From: Flaccisagitta enflata
Lineage: Eukaryota > Chaetognatha > Sagittoidea > Aphragmophora
Assembly: GCA_965153355.1 (NCBI GenBank)
Contig: OZ231127.1
Location: 58,776,001 to 58,840,000, forward strand
DNA length: 64,000 nt
Reading direction: 5' to 3'
Shown piece after piece: positions 10,057 through 22,496 of the stretch; the stretch's first letter is position 1; each line of letters opens with the position of its first letter. The notes under the pieces were generated by a model, which saw nothing but the letters and a program-made list of their open reading frames with translations, ran no database searches and was not told where the DNA came from. Both the position numbers and the translations under genes were made by a program.

Positions 10057-11036
10057 TTTAAGTTGCGTGCTATGCGACTCTTCACCCTGCTTTGTCGGTC
10101 GGCCATCCATTGGTCCGTCCTACCGTCTGTCACACTTTACTTTTTGGGCAGCGGCCCCTGAGGGGTCGATGACCTATGGTTCCACACAGGGCAATTTTTC
10201 CGATCGAATGTCAGTGCCCCCCCCCCCCCGAAGCCCCAAATCAGGCCTCTTAGACCTCAAAGCAGGCCTCTCAGACCTCAAATCAGGCCTCTCAGACCCC
10301 AAATCAGGCCTCTCAGACCCCAAATCAGGCTTTTCAGACCCCAAATCAGGTCTCTCAGACCTCAAAGCAGGCCTCTCAGACCTCAAATCAGGCCTCTCAG
10401 ACCCCAAATCAGGCCTCTTGGATTCAAAATCAGGCCTCTCAGATTCAAAATCAGACTTCCCAAACCCCAAATCAGGCCTCTCAAACTACAAATCAAGCAT
10501 CTGGGATCCCAAATCAGGCCTCTCAGACCATACATCAGGCCTCTTAGGCCCCAACTCAGGCCTTCGGACCTCTTATCAGGCCTCTCAGACCCCAAATCCG
10601 GCCTCTCAAACTACAAATCAGGCATCTGGGATCCCAAATCAGGCCTCTCAGACCCCAAATCAGGCCCCTCAGACCTCTTTTCAGGCTTCTTAAGCCTTAA
10701 CTCAGGCCTCCCAGACCTCTTATCAGGCCTCTCACACCCCAGATCAGACCTTATGGACCCCAGATCAGACCTCTCAGACCCAAGATCATGCCTCCCTAAA
10801 CAAAATTGCCCTGTGTGGAATCATAGGTCATCGACCCCTCCGCCTGCCCCATTACCCCAACACTACAATACTAAATGATATCAATGGGGCATCGGGAACC
10901 GCTGACCATAATGACGCTTGAGCGGCCTGTTCAGAGTTTTTCGGGTTTTTGGCCTCGCTGCTCCCGCTCAAAAGTGTTCTCAAATATGGCCCCTGCCCAC
11001 CGGCACGCTGGGCTAGCCGTGTATCCGGCCTTGTTT
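10057..11036 (-). mobile_element. Composite P1 element carrying a D core (subfamily III)
   Basis: From the outside in: right hairpin (agttgcgtgctatgcgact, 10,060); a GTCC tract; the D-core left arm tttttgggcagcggcccctgaggggtc...tatggttccacacaggg (10,140-10,195); poly(C); a 21-bp array (10,230-10,795); the right arm ccctgtgtggaatcataggtc...gacccc; an extended end (catcgggaaccgctgac); then ctcaaatatggcccctgcccacc and the P1 left end ccgtgtatccggccttgttt. It is a complete example of P1 outside, D core inside, and is non-coding. Confidence 0.8.
10230..10795 (+). repeat. 21-bp D-core array, ~27 units
   Basis: Unit ggcctctcagaccccaaatca, with units drifting but the 21-bp phase kept. A 63-bp higher-order segment recurs (caaactacaaatcaggcatctgggatcc at ~10,485 and ~10,608). 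Ser/Gly/Leu-rich frames on both strands come from the array. Confidence 0.85.
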
Positions 11037-11039
11037 ACC

Positions 11040-11096
11040 TTACTGCGGCTACTGCCCCTTCCCACCCGTCTGGGGGGAGAGTGTATACGTCCTTGT
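11040..11096 (-). repeat. Second, partial P1 left end
   Basis: gcggctactgccccttcccacccgtc...gtgtatacgtccttgtc follows directly after the composite P1. Confidence 0.55.
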
Positions 11097-11172
11097 CTAT
11101 CCCCTGTTTTGATTACGCAAGGTTTCTTGTTGTTCATTCACATGTAAAAGACCCTCTAACACCGTGGAACTT

Positions 11173-11770
11173 TTTTAAGTCGCGTAAACTCTAAGTCAGT
11201 CAATCCATTAGTCTGTCCGTTCGTCCATTTGTTACATTTTTGAAATATAGGTTTTACAGTGAATACAGAAAGGTAGAAAGGTATACCTGGGGTAATTTTT
11301 TCATTAAAGGTAATTACCGTATTTCTTGCATTTATCGTCTCCCTATAATTAGCGCCCCCCCTCCTTTCAAAAAAGGGAGAGCTCATGACAAAAAAAAATA
11401 TTTCTAAAGAAAATCTTTTCAAATTTGCTAAAAATAAAGGTTTTTTTAGGCAAAAAAAAAACCCAACATAAAAATGTAAAATTTTTCTTTGTTTTAGTGC
11501 TTTATTGCACTGATTAAAAAATATCTATCCATAAACAGTAACTTTCATATGAAATCATCTATACATGGATGAATGACGAGGCGCTAATTGGAGGTTAAAA
11601 ATGGCAATGTTTCATGTGAATTTCAAGGGCGCTTATAAAAGGAAATACGGTATAGGTTAAAATACGCTTGTTTGTTTGTGTGTGTGGAATGGGGTTGGAG
11701 TGTAGATGGGGTTGGATGCCCCTGCTCACCCATCCGCAACAATATTGTGACCCCGCGTCACTTGTTTTAA
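11173..11770 (-). mobile_element. P2 element interrupted by a MITE
   Basis: A decayed right end (ttaagtcgcgtaaactct...gtctgtccgttcgtcc) lies at 11,173-11,235. The P2 left part (gtgtggaatggggttgg...ggatgcccctgctcacccatccgcaacaatattgtgaccccgcgtcacttg) lies at 11,680-11,768. A TA-flanked inverted repeat occupies 11,315-11,652. Confidence 0.55.
11315..11652. mobile_element. TA-flanked MITE (TIR CCGTATTTC)
   Basis: taccgtatttcttgcatttatcg...aattagcgcc at the left is matched by ggcgctaatt...gcgcttataaaaggaaatacggta at the right. TA duplications flank CCGTATTTC/GAAATACGG. This is a mariner-like non-autonomous structure with an AT-rich centre and no transposase frame. Confidence 0.75.
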
Positions 11771-11884
11771 GGGGACTCAATTTCAAGAATTGAAGGATGC
11801 TGTTTGTCGAAGGCGGGGTAAGCCTGCACGTTTGGGGACATGAGAAAGCGCTACGGACTATTCATGGCGCCTGGAGGAGAATCT
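11771..11884. other. Unassigned
   Basis: No feature seen. Confidence 0.3.
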
Positions 11885-12499
11885 AGGCTAGTCATCCAAG
11901 GATCGCCTAGGGTCAGCGGTACCCGATGCCCTGCTTGGAGTGATCAGCTGAAGAATTGGAGTGAGAGCAGGGCAGCGGCCCCAAAGGGCCGATGTCTTGT
12001 AGGACACTGGGTGAATTTCCAGACGTCCTGAAAAAGCACATTTAGGGACTGATTTGATTGATTGGAGCTGTAATGAGCTCAGGGATGAGGGCAGATTAGA
12101 GACCTGATAGGGTTATTTTGAAGGCTGAATGAAGACAGATTTTAGCTTCAAGAGGGCTGATTTAAGGCCTGAAATGGTTGATTTTGGGCCTGACAAGGCT
12201 GATTTAAAGCCTAAGTGGGATGATTTTGGGCATGAGAGAGCTAATTTAGGTACTGAAAGGGCTTATTTTGGGTCTGAGTGGGCTGAGTTTTGGGCCTGAG
12301 AGGACTAATTATGGGCCTGAAAGGGCTGATTTGGGGCCTGAGAGGGCTGATTTGGGTCTGAGAGGGGCCGGGGGACAGATGTACGTAGAGACTTACGTAC
12401 GGACGTAGGTACGGATGTTCGGATTACGGACAGATGTACGGACGTACGGACAGATGTATGGACGGACGTCTGGAAATTCACCCCTGTGTCCTAGGACAG
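11885..12499 (+). repeat. D core, subfamily II
   Basis: Extended end tagtcatccaaggatcg...gtcagcggtacccgatgccctgcttggagtgatc, left arm gggcagcggccccaaagggcc...gtaggacac...gaatttccagacgtcc. A degenerate 20-21-bp array (ctgatttgggcctgagaggg) covers 12,090-12,370. A (GGAC/GTAC) tract and the right arm ggacgtctggaaattcacccctgtgtcctaggac follow and are cut off. The last hairpin part is missing. Confidence 0.75.
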
Positions 12500-12590
12500 T
12501 CTAACCTCGCAATAGTAAATCCGCCAAAAGCTGAAATATGTAATGATTGTCTGGTCCCCGATCACGAAAACCATAGATAGAATTCTTGTA

Positions 12591-12795
12591 AACAAGTGAC
12601 GTGGGGTCACAAAATCGTTTCGGACGGGTGGGCAGAGGCATCCAACCCCCATCCACTCCCAAAAACCCACTCCATACACAAACATACATAAAAAGATTCC
12701 AAAACGCTCATTTTTGCACTTTTTGACTCCATCACCACAGACCAACGGACGGACGGGCAAAGCCTCTTATAGAGTTGCGTGTCCGCAACTAAAAA
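12591..12795 (+). mobile_element. P2 element, full-length reference copy
   Basis: Left end aacaagtgacgtggggtcac (stem GTGAC/GTCAC), then cgtttcggacgggtgggcagaggc. The middle contains ccatccactcccaaaaaccc and caaaacgctcatttttgcac. (GGAC)n and gcaaagcctcttatagagttg lead to the right hairpin GTTGCG-tg-TCCGCAAC plus A's. About 200 bp, non-coding. Confidence 0.85.
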
Positions 12796-12997
12796 CGGAC
12801 GAGGAGAAATGGTGACGGGACCCGATGTGATATTTGTGATATACAAAGTAATAACCATAGTACAGTAGATGGAATAATAGATGGAATAAAGGAAATATGG
12901 GAAACTAGATATGCGAATGGAAGAATGAAAAAAAAATGAAATGAAAGTCGGTATACCATCTTTTTGCGCTAATCATTTATTCTGAATTGCTTTGGTT

Positions 12998-13343
12998 TTT
13001 GGGTAGCGCGTCGGCCCCTGAGGAAACGAAGTCCTGAAGAACACAGGGGGACTTTTGTTCATGCGTCCGTTTATTCATTAGTTCCCCCCTCCCATTGGGC
13101 CTCTCAGGGCTGAAATCAGGCCTCTCAGGCTTCTAATCAGGTCTCTCTGGCATCAAACGAAGCCCAAAAGACCTCAAATAAGGATTCTCAGGCCTCAAAT
13201 TACTAAATTAGGCCTTTCAGACCTCGTAGGCCGCAGTTCAGCCCTCTCAGCTGATCACTCCAAGCAGGGCATTGGGTACCGCTGATCCATGTGCGATCCT
13301 TTGACGACTACTTCACTGCCCACACGTTATCCGGCCTTGTTGA
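12998..13343 (-). mobile_element. D core plus P1 left end
   Basis: Left arm ttgggtagcgcgtcggcccctgagg...gaagaacacagggggac, a 21-bp array at 13,090-13,250, the extended end (gctgatcactccaagcagggc...ggtaccgctgatccatgtgcgatcc), and a shortened P1 left end (cactgcccacacgttatccggccttgtt) at 13,312-13,341. It ends exactly where the (GA)n array starts. Confidence 0.65.
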
Positions 13344-13344
13344 A

Positions 13345-15754
<2,410 letters not shown>

Positions 15755-15793
<39 letters not shown>
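15755..15793 (+). repeat. (GA)n array at the 5' edge of the LINE
   Basis: A pure GA repeat of ~39 bp abutting the first LINE codons. Confidence 0.95.
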
Positions 15794-15799
<6 letters not shown>

Positions 15800-15841
15800 G
15801 GGTAAGAGCTGTACTGCAAGACGTTCAGAAACGACGGAAAA

Positions 15842-15905
15842 GTAGAAATGGGACCGACCACCCGACTGACCGACAAACGGTCGGACATAGTGGGGTGTAG
15901 AGTAT
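15842..15905 (+). repeat. P1 right end, truncated
   Basis: gggaccgaccacccgactgaccgacaaacgg...agtggggtgtagagta has the P1 pre-hairpin order, but the terminal hairpin is missing. Confidence 0.5.
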
Positions 15906-15991
15906 TGGCAAATGTCACGGTTCCGCAGCAAGCTGGAGGGCCCGATTTTCTACCAATCTATGTTAGCACAAGCTTCAGATACATCATCATA

Positions 15992-16406
15992 TACTACGCG
16001 AATCAAAAAAAAAGCCGCACTTTTAAATGACAATTTATCATACTAAAATTCAAAATAATTAAACAAAATCTTAGACCATTTTGAAGATCTTGAAGAGATC
16101 TTTCATTTGGCTCCAATCTGGTATTTCTGGCTTTATTCGTTTAGAAATGGCATTAAAAAGAGTAAAACATTACCATTTTCAGTTTTGCAATCCTATTAAA
16201 AAATGAGCATTTTTGCAAAAAAGAGGTTCACTTTGGCAAGCTCTATCTCCTAAACGGTTTGAGATACAGACCTGGGGTTGGTCTAGAATGAAAGAAAATT
16301 CAAAAATCTTCAAAATCAATTGAACAAAAAAAGTTTAAATTAATTTTTTGTGTCTCTTTCACTCAGCTAAAAAAGGGTGCGGCTTTTTTTTTTGATTCGC
16401 GTAGTA
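15992..16406. mobile_element. TA-flanked MITE with ~30-bp TIRs
   Basis: tactacgcgaatcaaaaaa...gccgcac at the left is mirrored by gtgcggc...tttgattcgcgtagta at the right. TA flanks CTACGCGAATC on both sides, as in Tc1/mariner-type elements. The ~410-bp AT-rich interior has no transposase, so the element is non-autonomous. Confidence 0.85.
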
Positions 16407-16836
16407 CAAATTAAATGGTTCAAAGACATTCATAACTACCCAGTGCACGATTTCAAACCATTTTTTGTGACCCTCCCTACCCCTTGGAAGTCTAAAAATT
16501 TGGTCAAAGGGCTTTCTTTTGGCTTGTCTCCATTCTGTCTCCAGTAGAAAAAAGCAAGCAAAACAAATCAAAAAATGTTTTATTATATGATACTATGATT
16601 TTTCATTGACCATTATCAATCCCACAGTATACACAAAAAATTTCAACTTATTACTAAAACAATACGTTATCAAAAAATGGTATAGAAATCAAATTTTCCC
16701 CTCCTCGATTTTTTGCTTTTTTTCTCTCAAAGCTGAACATTATAATATTCATTTTTTTAAAAAACTTATTTTGCTTAAACATTAAGCATTTTTTTCTTTT
16801 ACCATTCGATGAAAAACAACTCCCTCCATTTTCATG
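16407..16836. other. AT-rich unassigned DNA
   Basis: No support for an exon, array or terminal repeat. Confidence 0.4.
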
Positions 16837-17353
16837 TTAACAGTCAGCGGACAAAACACAATAGGTATATATATCACTTCATTGGTTTTGATTCAACCCA
16901 CTGATGCTGAACAGAATGCTGTAAACAACAACTGGTTGTTGAAATTACAAAGTTGGCAAAAATCCAACTTTCACCAAATAGAATGAGACCTGCAGATTCA
17001 TAATCCTGATAAAATTCCCGGAAGTTTGATATGTCACAACATATACTTTTATATAAAAATAAAAATTTTTATCAATGTTTAATTTAATTATAATGCAATG
17101 TTAAAAGAATTATTTTTTACAAAAAATGTTAAGTGTGACATATCGAATTTCTCAGAATTTCATCAGAATTATGAATCTGCAGGTCTCATTCTATTTGGTG
17201 AAAGTTGGATTTTTGCCAACTTTGTAACTTAACAGCCGGCTGTAATTTCAACAACCAGTTGTTGTTTACAGCATTCTGTTCAACATCAGTAGGTTGGATC
17301 AAAACCAACGGAATGATATATATACTTATTGTGTTTTGTCCGCTGACTGTTAA
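16837..17353. repeat. TTAA-bounded long foldback
   Basis: ttaacagtcagcggacaaaacaca at the left pairs with tgtgttttgtccgctgactgttaa at the right. The ~220-bp arms also contain caccaaatagaatgagacctgc and acaacaactggttgttg. TTAA at both edges fits a piggyBac-like target, but TTAA also fits simple palindromy. The inner motif tttgatatgtcaca is shared with the 9,189 foldback. Confidence 0.85.
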
Positions 17354-17693
17354 TATGTTGATCCTAAGCAGAGAAATAGTTTTTTTTTCCTGGAGCGTAT
17401 CAATTCGGAAACACCCTCAGACTTGTTCCTAACGCTTTCCTAATGCTATACAGATGCTACTTTGGCGTGAAAACGACACAATTTACACAAAATCTGATCA
17501 CACCACGTGAAAGAGTATGAAATTATGAATCTACACTGAAAATTTGAAGTCTTAATTCCCAGGCGTTCAGTCACAATGAAATTTTATATTCTGTTGGTCC
17601 TGAAAGTGTTGCAAAATTGATACGCTCATAGGACGATCATCATAGTTATTTTCTTCTTCGCGGAGGTCAAGATTTTGCGGACTTGGTAGGAAA
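17354..17693. other. Unassigned DNA
   Basis: No clear feature. Confidence 0.35.
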
Positions 17694-18065
17694 ACAAGGC
17701 CAACACCTATAAGTCGCGTGCGAGACTTACAGACAAAGAGTGACTTAGAATGACTTAGAATGACTTTCAATGACTTAGAATGACCTAAAATGACCAAAAT
17801 TGACTTAAAATGACTAAAAAAACAAAAAACCAAAAACAACTTAAAATAACTTAAAATGACTTAAAATGACTTAAAATGACTTAGACTGACTCAAAATGAC
17901 TTAGAATAACTATAAATGACTTAAAATGACTTAAAATGACCTAAGAGTTGACGTTATAGTACAAAAAAGTAAAGTGTGACGGACCCACCGACGGACGGAC
18001 GGACGGACCGACGGACCAACGGACCGACAAAGCGGGTTGTAGAGTCGCGTGCACGCGACTAAAAA
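17694..18065 (+). mobile_element. P1 element with a (tgacttaaaa)n middle
   Basis: Left end aacaaggccaacacctataagtcgcgtgcgagac, then a 10-bp minisatellite (tgacttaaaa/tgacttagaa) from 17,730 to 17,945. aaaaaagtaaagtgtgac, (GGAC)n and gacaaagcgggttgtagagtcg follow, and the right hairpin is a perfect 16-nt palindrome (GTCGCGTG/CACGCGAC) plus AAAAA. It is a complete short copy of the long P1 form at 42,621. Confidence 0.85.
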
Positions 18066-18123
18066 TATAATCTGTCTAATTCAAACAAATGCCCGTATCT
18101 CATGAACCCTTTGAGCTACACCC

Positions 18124-18256
18124 ATGATCTTTTGCGGGAAAACAGACTTTACCAAGAGAGATCAGGAGAAAAAATTTGGTCTTCTGAAGATGAGTCCATC
18201 CAGCCCAACCAGCCCAACCAACCATCCTCCCACTATTGCGTTTAAACATAATTTAG
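18124..18256 (+). CDS. Putative exon ending at a consensus donor
   Basis: One plus frame is open to a strong donor (TTTAG|GTAAGA at 18,257) and ends with KMSPSSPTSPTNHPPTIAF followed by KHNL. The acceptor is not clear. The Ser/Pro/Thr-rich end looks like a linker and I cannot name the gene. It may be chance. Confidence 0.25.
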
Positions 18257-18629
18257 GTAAGAAATATTCTCATGTTAAATTTTTTGCTACAATATGCTTA
18301 ATTTTTTATTTTTTGTGTGTACAATATCTGTCTTATTAAGCTTAATTTGCTTGAAAAATGAGCTCAGTTAACAAAATTCTTCTATGGATTTGTAAATGTT
18401 ACTTCAGCTATACAGTGATGTAACTGATGTATAGTTTTGTTGAATTTGAATCATTGAAAATATGATTATTTCTGCCCCTGCCCACTTGCCGTTTCTTGAC
18501 ATTCGCCTATTTGTTTGAACAAAAGATAAATGCAATATGTGTAAGATTGTTGAAGAGATTTTAGGACTTAAGCCTGTATCACTTTTTCTTCATTCATGAT
18601 AATAACGAGGGCGAATCAAATGATAAGAA
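18257..18629. other. AT-rich unassigned DNA
   Basis: A lone fragment of the P1 left block (tgcccctgcccacttgcc) sits near 18,472. Nothing else seen. Confidence 0.35.
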
Positions 18630-19003
18630 TGAATCTGCCCTCTCAGGCCTTGAATCTGAGAGGGTAGATGTCAGGCCTGAGAGGATTGATTTCAGGCCTG
18701 ACAGGGCCTAGGAGGGGCGGACGGACAGATGGATGGACAGACAAACGAACGAACGAACAAAAGTCCCCTGTGTTCTACAGGAATTTGTCCCCTTCAGGGC
18801 CACTGCCCTGCTTCCTTTCACTCCAATTCACTATCACTCAAAGCAGGGCAACGGGTGCTGCTTACCGCATGTTGCCCTTGGGCGACCTGTTTGTTTTTGC
18901 GGTCTTTGGCCTCAATGCTCCTATCTAAAAGATCACGTGACCTCAAATATGGCCCCTGCCCACCCGCACATAACTGGGGTAGCCGTGTATTCGGCCTTGT
19001 TCC
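18630..19003 (-). mobile_element. Right half of a P1 + D-core composite
   Basis: The 21-bp array, (GGAC)/(GAAC) tract and right arm cctgtgttctacagg...ccccttcagggcc lie at 18,765-18,810. The extended end gggcaacgggtgctgc...gggcgacctgtt follows. Next is the P1 spacer gcggtctttggcctcaatgc...cctcaaatatggcccctgcccaccc and the left end gccgtgtattcggccttgtt. The junction between D core and P1 is the same as in the 10,057 composite. Confidence 0.75.
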
Positions 19004-19382
19004 ATATACAATCACACATTATTGCTTGAATATGATCATCAAAAATTTGATTGTCATATTGATTTCTTTACTATTACTAAAGCTAAATTCATAAATAATG
19101 AGATTACAAAAAATGTCTTTTTAGGCATTTTCATGAAAACTGAGCTTGCTTAAGAAAATCAAGAATGGATTCACATGATGTTCGATTTTCAACATTTTGA
19201 AATTAATGAATTTCATTCTGTCCGTGCCTGGAGTGAAAGCTGGTGTCATGTCATCAGTCTGGAGAGAAAGCTGGTGTCATGATATCAGCCTCTTCTCATT
19301 CTGTTGTGTCAAAAGGATCTGGTTGGAGGGATTAGATATGAATGAATAACCAAGTAGAATGAAAAAAATAAATCTCTCTCTC
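19004..19382. other. AT-rich unassigned DNA
   Basis: A short direct repeat (ggagtgaaagctggtgtcatg / ggagagaaagctggtgtcatg near 19,230-19,280). Nothing else. Confidence 0.4.
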
Positions 19383-19387
19383 ATTTT

Positions 19388-19437
<50 letters not shown>
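19383..19437 (+). repeat. (TC)n array
   Basis: A CT repeat interrupted once near its start. Confidence 0.9.
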
Positions 19438-19440
<3 letters not shown>

Positions 19441-19544
19441 TCAGATGTACGTCGGTGGGTCTCCAATTTTTTTTTCTACCACGGTGAGAGCCAAGATACG
19501 CCCATGAGACTCCAACTGCAGCATTCAAGTCTGAATTACAGCTA

Positions 19545-20000
19545 TAAGGCCAAAATTATTACCTGTGAGCCAAAATTATTGATGTAGGCCCAAATAAGTC
19601 AAGAGGCTCATATTCAAGTGATCAGGCCTATATAACAGTTGTTAGGCCCAAGTTACAGTCATTAGGCCCAAATTACATATATCAGGCCCAAATTGCATGG
19701 GTGTGTCTTGAGGACTTCCATATGACTCCCATATTTCAGCAAATGACAACCATGAAGCGGAAATTACAGCCATGAGGCTCAAATCATAGCCAGGAGGCCA
19801 AAATTACAATGGTGAGGCTAAAATTTCAGCAATGAAGCCAATATTACAGCCATGAGGCTTGGATAAGAGCTGTGAGGCTTAAATCGCAGCACTGAGGCAG
19901 TATTTACTGCCTAGAAGCCTAAATTACAATCATGAGGCCTATGATACAGCTATATTGCTTAACTCACTGCAGTGAGGCCCAAATCACAGCAGTGAGTGCA
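19545..20000 (+). repeat. ~20-bp degenerate tandem array
   Basis: Units resemble aggcccaaattacagtcatg at 19-21-bp spacing, about 20 units. The GGCC core and spacing suggest the same class of array as in D cores, but no D-core arms flank it. Confidence 0.7.
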
Positions 20001-20005
20001 GTGGA

Positions 20006-20340
20006 GGGGGGTCGGTATCAACCTACTTTGGAAATGCCAATCGGACATATGACCAGACCATGCGCAATCACAAAACAACCTGAGAACTAGAAGGAAAAGT
20101 TCATGAGATTTTATCATTTATAGTCGTGCCAACCCTACCTTTCCCATAGTAAAGTATAGGAGCTTCCTCTTCCTCTTCCTTCTCCCTATTCATTACAATG
20201 TAAATAAGGGGTGTGGCACGACTGTAAATGATATGGTGTGACTCCTTTTTCCTTTCACATGTGTTTATAAATCGTTTTTGTGCACACTTCGGTCATATGT
20301 CCGACTGGCATTTCCAAAGTTCGTTGTTACCGACCCCCCC
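20006..20340. repeat. Long inverted repeat starting in G/C runs
   Basis: ggggggtcggtatcaacc...ctttggaaatgcca...cggacatatgacc pairs with ggtcatatgtccg...tggcatttccaaag...gttaccgacccccc. A second inner pair (ttatagtcgtgcc/ggcacgactgtaaa) is present. CAGTG-GA-like sequence flanks both sides. Non-coding foldback. Confidence 0.8.
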
Positions 20341-20484
20341 AGTGTGGAGTGCCAGTGAGTTGCAGGGTGTCACAAAGTGCCCGAGCACGCGAGCGGCGCT
20401 CGTAGGAAGCTAGCCAGGCTGGTAGGAAGAGAGGGAGAAGTGAGAGAAAAAGGAAAAAGGAAGAAGAAGAAGAAGAGAGAAAAG

Positions 20485-21300
20485 AGGAAAAGAAGGAAGG
20501 AAGGAAAGGAGGAAGGAAGGAAGGAAGGAAGGAAGGAAGGAAGGAAAGAAGAAAGACAGAAAGGAGGGAAGGTAGGAAGGAAGGAAGGAAGGAAGGAAGG
20601 AAGAAAGAGAAAGAGAGGGGGAAGGAAGGAAGGAAGGAAGGAGGGATGAAAGGAAGATAAAGAGGAAGAGGCTAGAAAAAAGACAAAAAAAAAGTTTGTT
20701 TTCCTTTTGTACATCAAGCTCCTGCAATTGTTTTTTGTTTTTCTCAGTACACAGTACACCTATTACACAAGTTTTTTAAAAGATTTTCAGAGAAAGAATA
20801 AGCCATGAAAAATAATACAGTGGTAGTTGTTTTACTGATAGCCATCACTACCTCTCTTCTTTCCTCTCTTCCTTCCCCTCTTCTTTCTATCCTTCCCTTC
20901 AACCTTCTTTTAACTTCTTCCTATTCTTTCCCACCTCCCTTTTATTTTATTTCCTTCCTTCCATGTTTCCTTCCTTCCTTCCTTCCTGGAAAGAAGAAGG
21001 GAAGGAAGGGAGGAAAGAAGAGAGGTAGTGATGGTTATCAGTAAAACAACTACCACTGTATTATTTCTCATGGCTTAATCTTTCTCAGAAAATCTTTTCA
21101 AAAAATTATGTAGTAGGTGTACTGTGTACTGAGAAAAATAAAAAAACAATTGCAGGAGCTTGATATACAAAAGAAAAACAAACTTCTTTTTTGTCTTTTT
21201 CTAGCCTCTTCCTCTTTCATCCCTTCCTTCCTTCCTTCCTTCCTTCTTTTCTTCCTTCATCCTTTCCCTCCTTTCTCCCCTCTTTCTATCCTTCCTGCCT
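20485..21300. repeat. Large palindrome including symmetrical GGAA/TTCC arrays
   Basis: The left side has (GGAA)n, then aggctagaaaaaagac, catcaagctcctgcaattg, ctcagtacacagtacacc, gaataagccatgaaa and cagtggtagttgttttactg. The same blocks return inverted on the right, out to (TTCC)n at 21,220-21,300. The centre is polypyrimidine/polypurine (20,850-21,025). The Lys/Glu/Gly and Phe/Leu/Pro frames are artefacts. Confidence 0.85.
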
Positions 21301-21331
21301 CCTTTTCTTTTCTTCTTATTCCTTCCTCCCT

Positions 21332-21860
21332 TTTTGGGCAGCGGCCCCAAAGGGCCGCTGTCCTGTAGGACACAGGGGGGAATGTCCTTCCGTCCTTCCG
21401 TCCTTCCGTCCTTCCGTCCTTCCGTCCTTCCGTCCTTCCCCCCCCCCGGTTGGCCATCGAGGCCTCATATCCTCACTCTCAGGCCTGATTCAGGCCCTCT
21501 AAGCCCTCAAATTAGCTCTCCAGGCCTCAAATCAGCTCTCAAGGCATCAAATCAGCTCTCCAGGCCTCAAATCAGCTCTCAAGGCATCAAATCAGCCCTC
21601 CAGGCCTCAAATCTGCCCCCAGACCTCAAATCTAATCCTCAGGCATAAATCTTCCCCCAGACCTCAAGCCCCGCCTCAATTACCTCTTAGGCCTGCTATA
21701 TTCCCCCTCAGGACGTCTGGAAATTCCCCCCTGTGTCCTACAGGACATCGGCCCTTTGGGGCCGCTGCCCTGCTCTCACTCCACGACTTCACTTGGTCAC
21801 CCCAAGCAGGGCATCGGGTACCGCTGACCATGTGCGATCCTTGGATGACTAGTTGTCCAC
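21332..21860 (-). repeat. D core, subfamily II, both arms present
   Basis: Left arm tttttgggcagcggccccaaa, ccgctgtcctgtaggacac, then (GTCCTTCC)n. The array is ~19-20 bp (tcaaatcagctctccaggcc). The right arm ggacgtctggaaattccc...gtgtcctacaggacatcgg...ggggccgctgccctg leads to the extended end caagcagggcatcgggtaccgctgac...gatccttggatgact. It lies directly after the GGAA/TTCC palindrome. Confidence 0.8.
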
Positions 21861-22101
21861 TTTCCTACCTTCTTCGAATACCATCCTTCCTACCATTGCT
21901 TCCTTCCTTCCTCCCTCCCTTCCTTTCCTTAAAAAGGATTAAAAAACCCAAATTTCAGAAAAATTATGTAGCTATGTACGTACCAACTTACTGACAGACC
22001 GACCTACAGAGCAGGGTGTAAAGCTGTGTGCAAGTGACTTTAATACTACAGTTTCTTTTCCACAAACTTCATCATGATGTCTCTTATCTGTTGCTTATCA
22101 A
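21861..22101. other. TTCC-rich DNA and a decayed P1 right end
   Basis: gaccgacctacagagcagggtgtaaagctgtgtgcaagtgact near 21,990-22,040 resembles a P1 right end with an eroded hairpin. Confidence 0.4.
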
Positions 22102-22165
22102 AACAAGGCCATAAACAGGGCTACCAAAGTCGCGTGGGGGTTAGAAGGGGCAGTGATAAAACAGT
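22102..22165 (+). repeat. P1 left end
   Basis: aacaaggccataaacagggctaccaaagtcgcgtgg...aggggcagtgat. No right end follows. Confidence 0.6.
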
Positions 22166-22490
22166 CTCAAATGCCAGTCTAGACGATCAACCCAAGCCTT
22201 TAGGCTCAAATGTAGGTCTTAAGGCTCATATTTGAGCCTCAAGACCTGTGCTTTCATAAAGGTTAAAACATTCTTCAAATTCTATAATTCCTCATCAGCA
22301 CATGCAAAGGTCATTGGTCCTTCTAGGGCTGCTGCTCCCCTCACCATCTCATCCCTTCACTTACTATTCTAGGAACATCCAGAACTGCAATAATCATACG
22401 CATTTTCAGTAGGAAGGTACAGTTGGAGAAATGTTGCTCGTAGGAAGCAAAAAATTTTGTGACACCCTGGTGAGTTGCACAACCCAAACA
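22166..22490. other. Unassigned; short ~19-bp 'aaggctcaaat' repeats
   Basis: gcctttaggctcaaatgtaggtcttaaggctcatatttgagcctcaag around 22,195-22,245 looks like a fragment of a D-core-type array. The rest is unassigned. Confidence 0.4.
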
Positions 22491-22496
22491 TGTATT

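Noticed and set aside
10067-10693. 208-codon Ser/Gly/Leu/Asp-rich frame
   Set aside because: It is the translation of a 21-bp array (a multiple of three, so all units stay in frame).
16837-17353. Firm assignment to piggyBac from TTAA ends
   Set aside because: TTAA is itself palindromic and part of the inverted repeat; no piggyBac TIR consensus is present, so only a possibility is noted.
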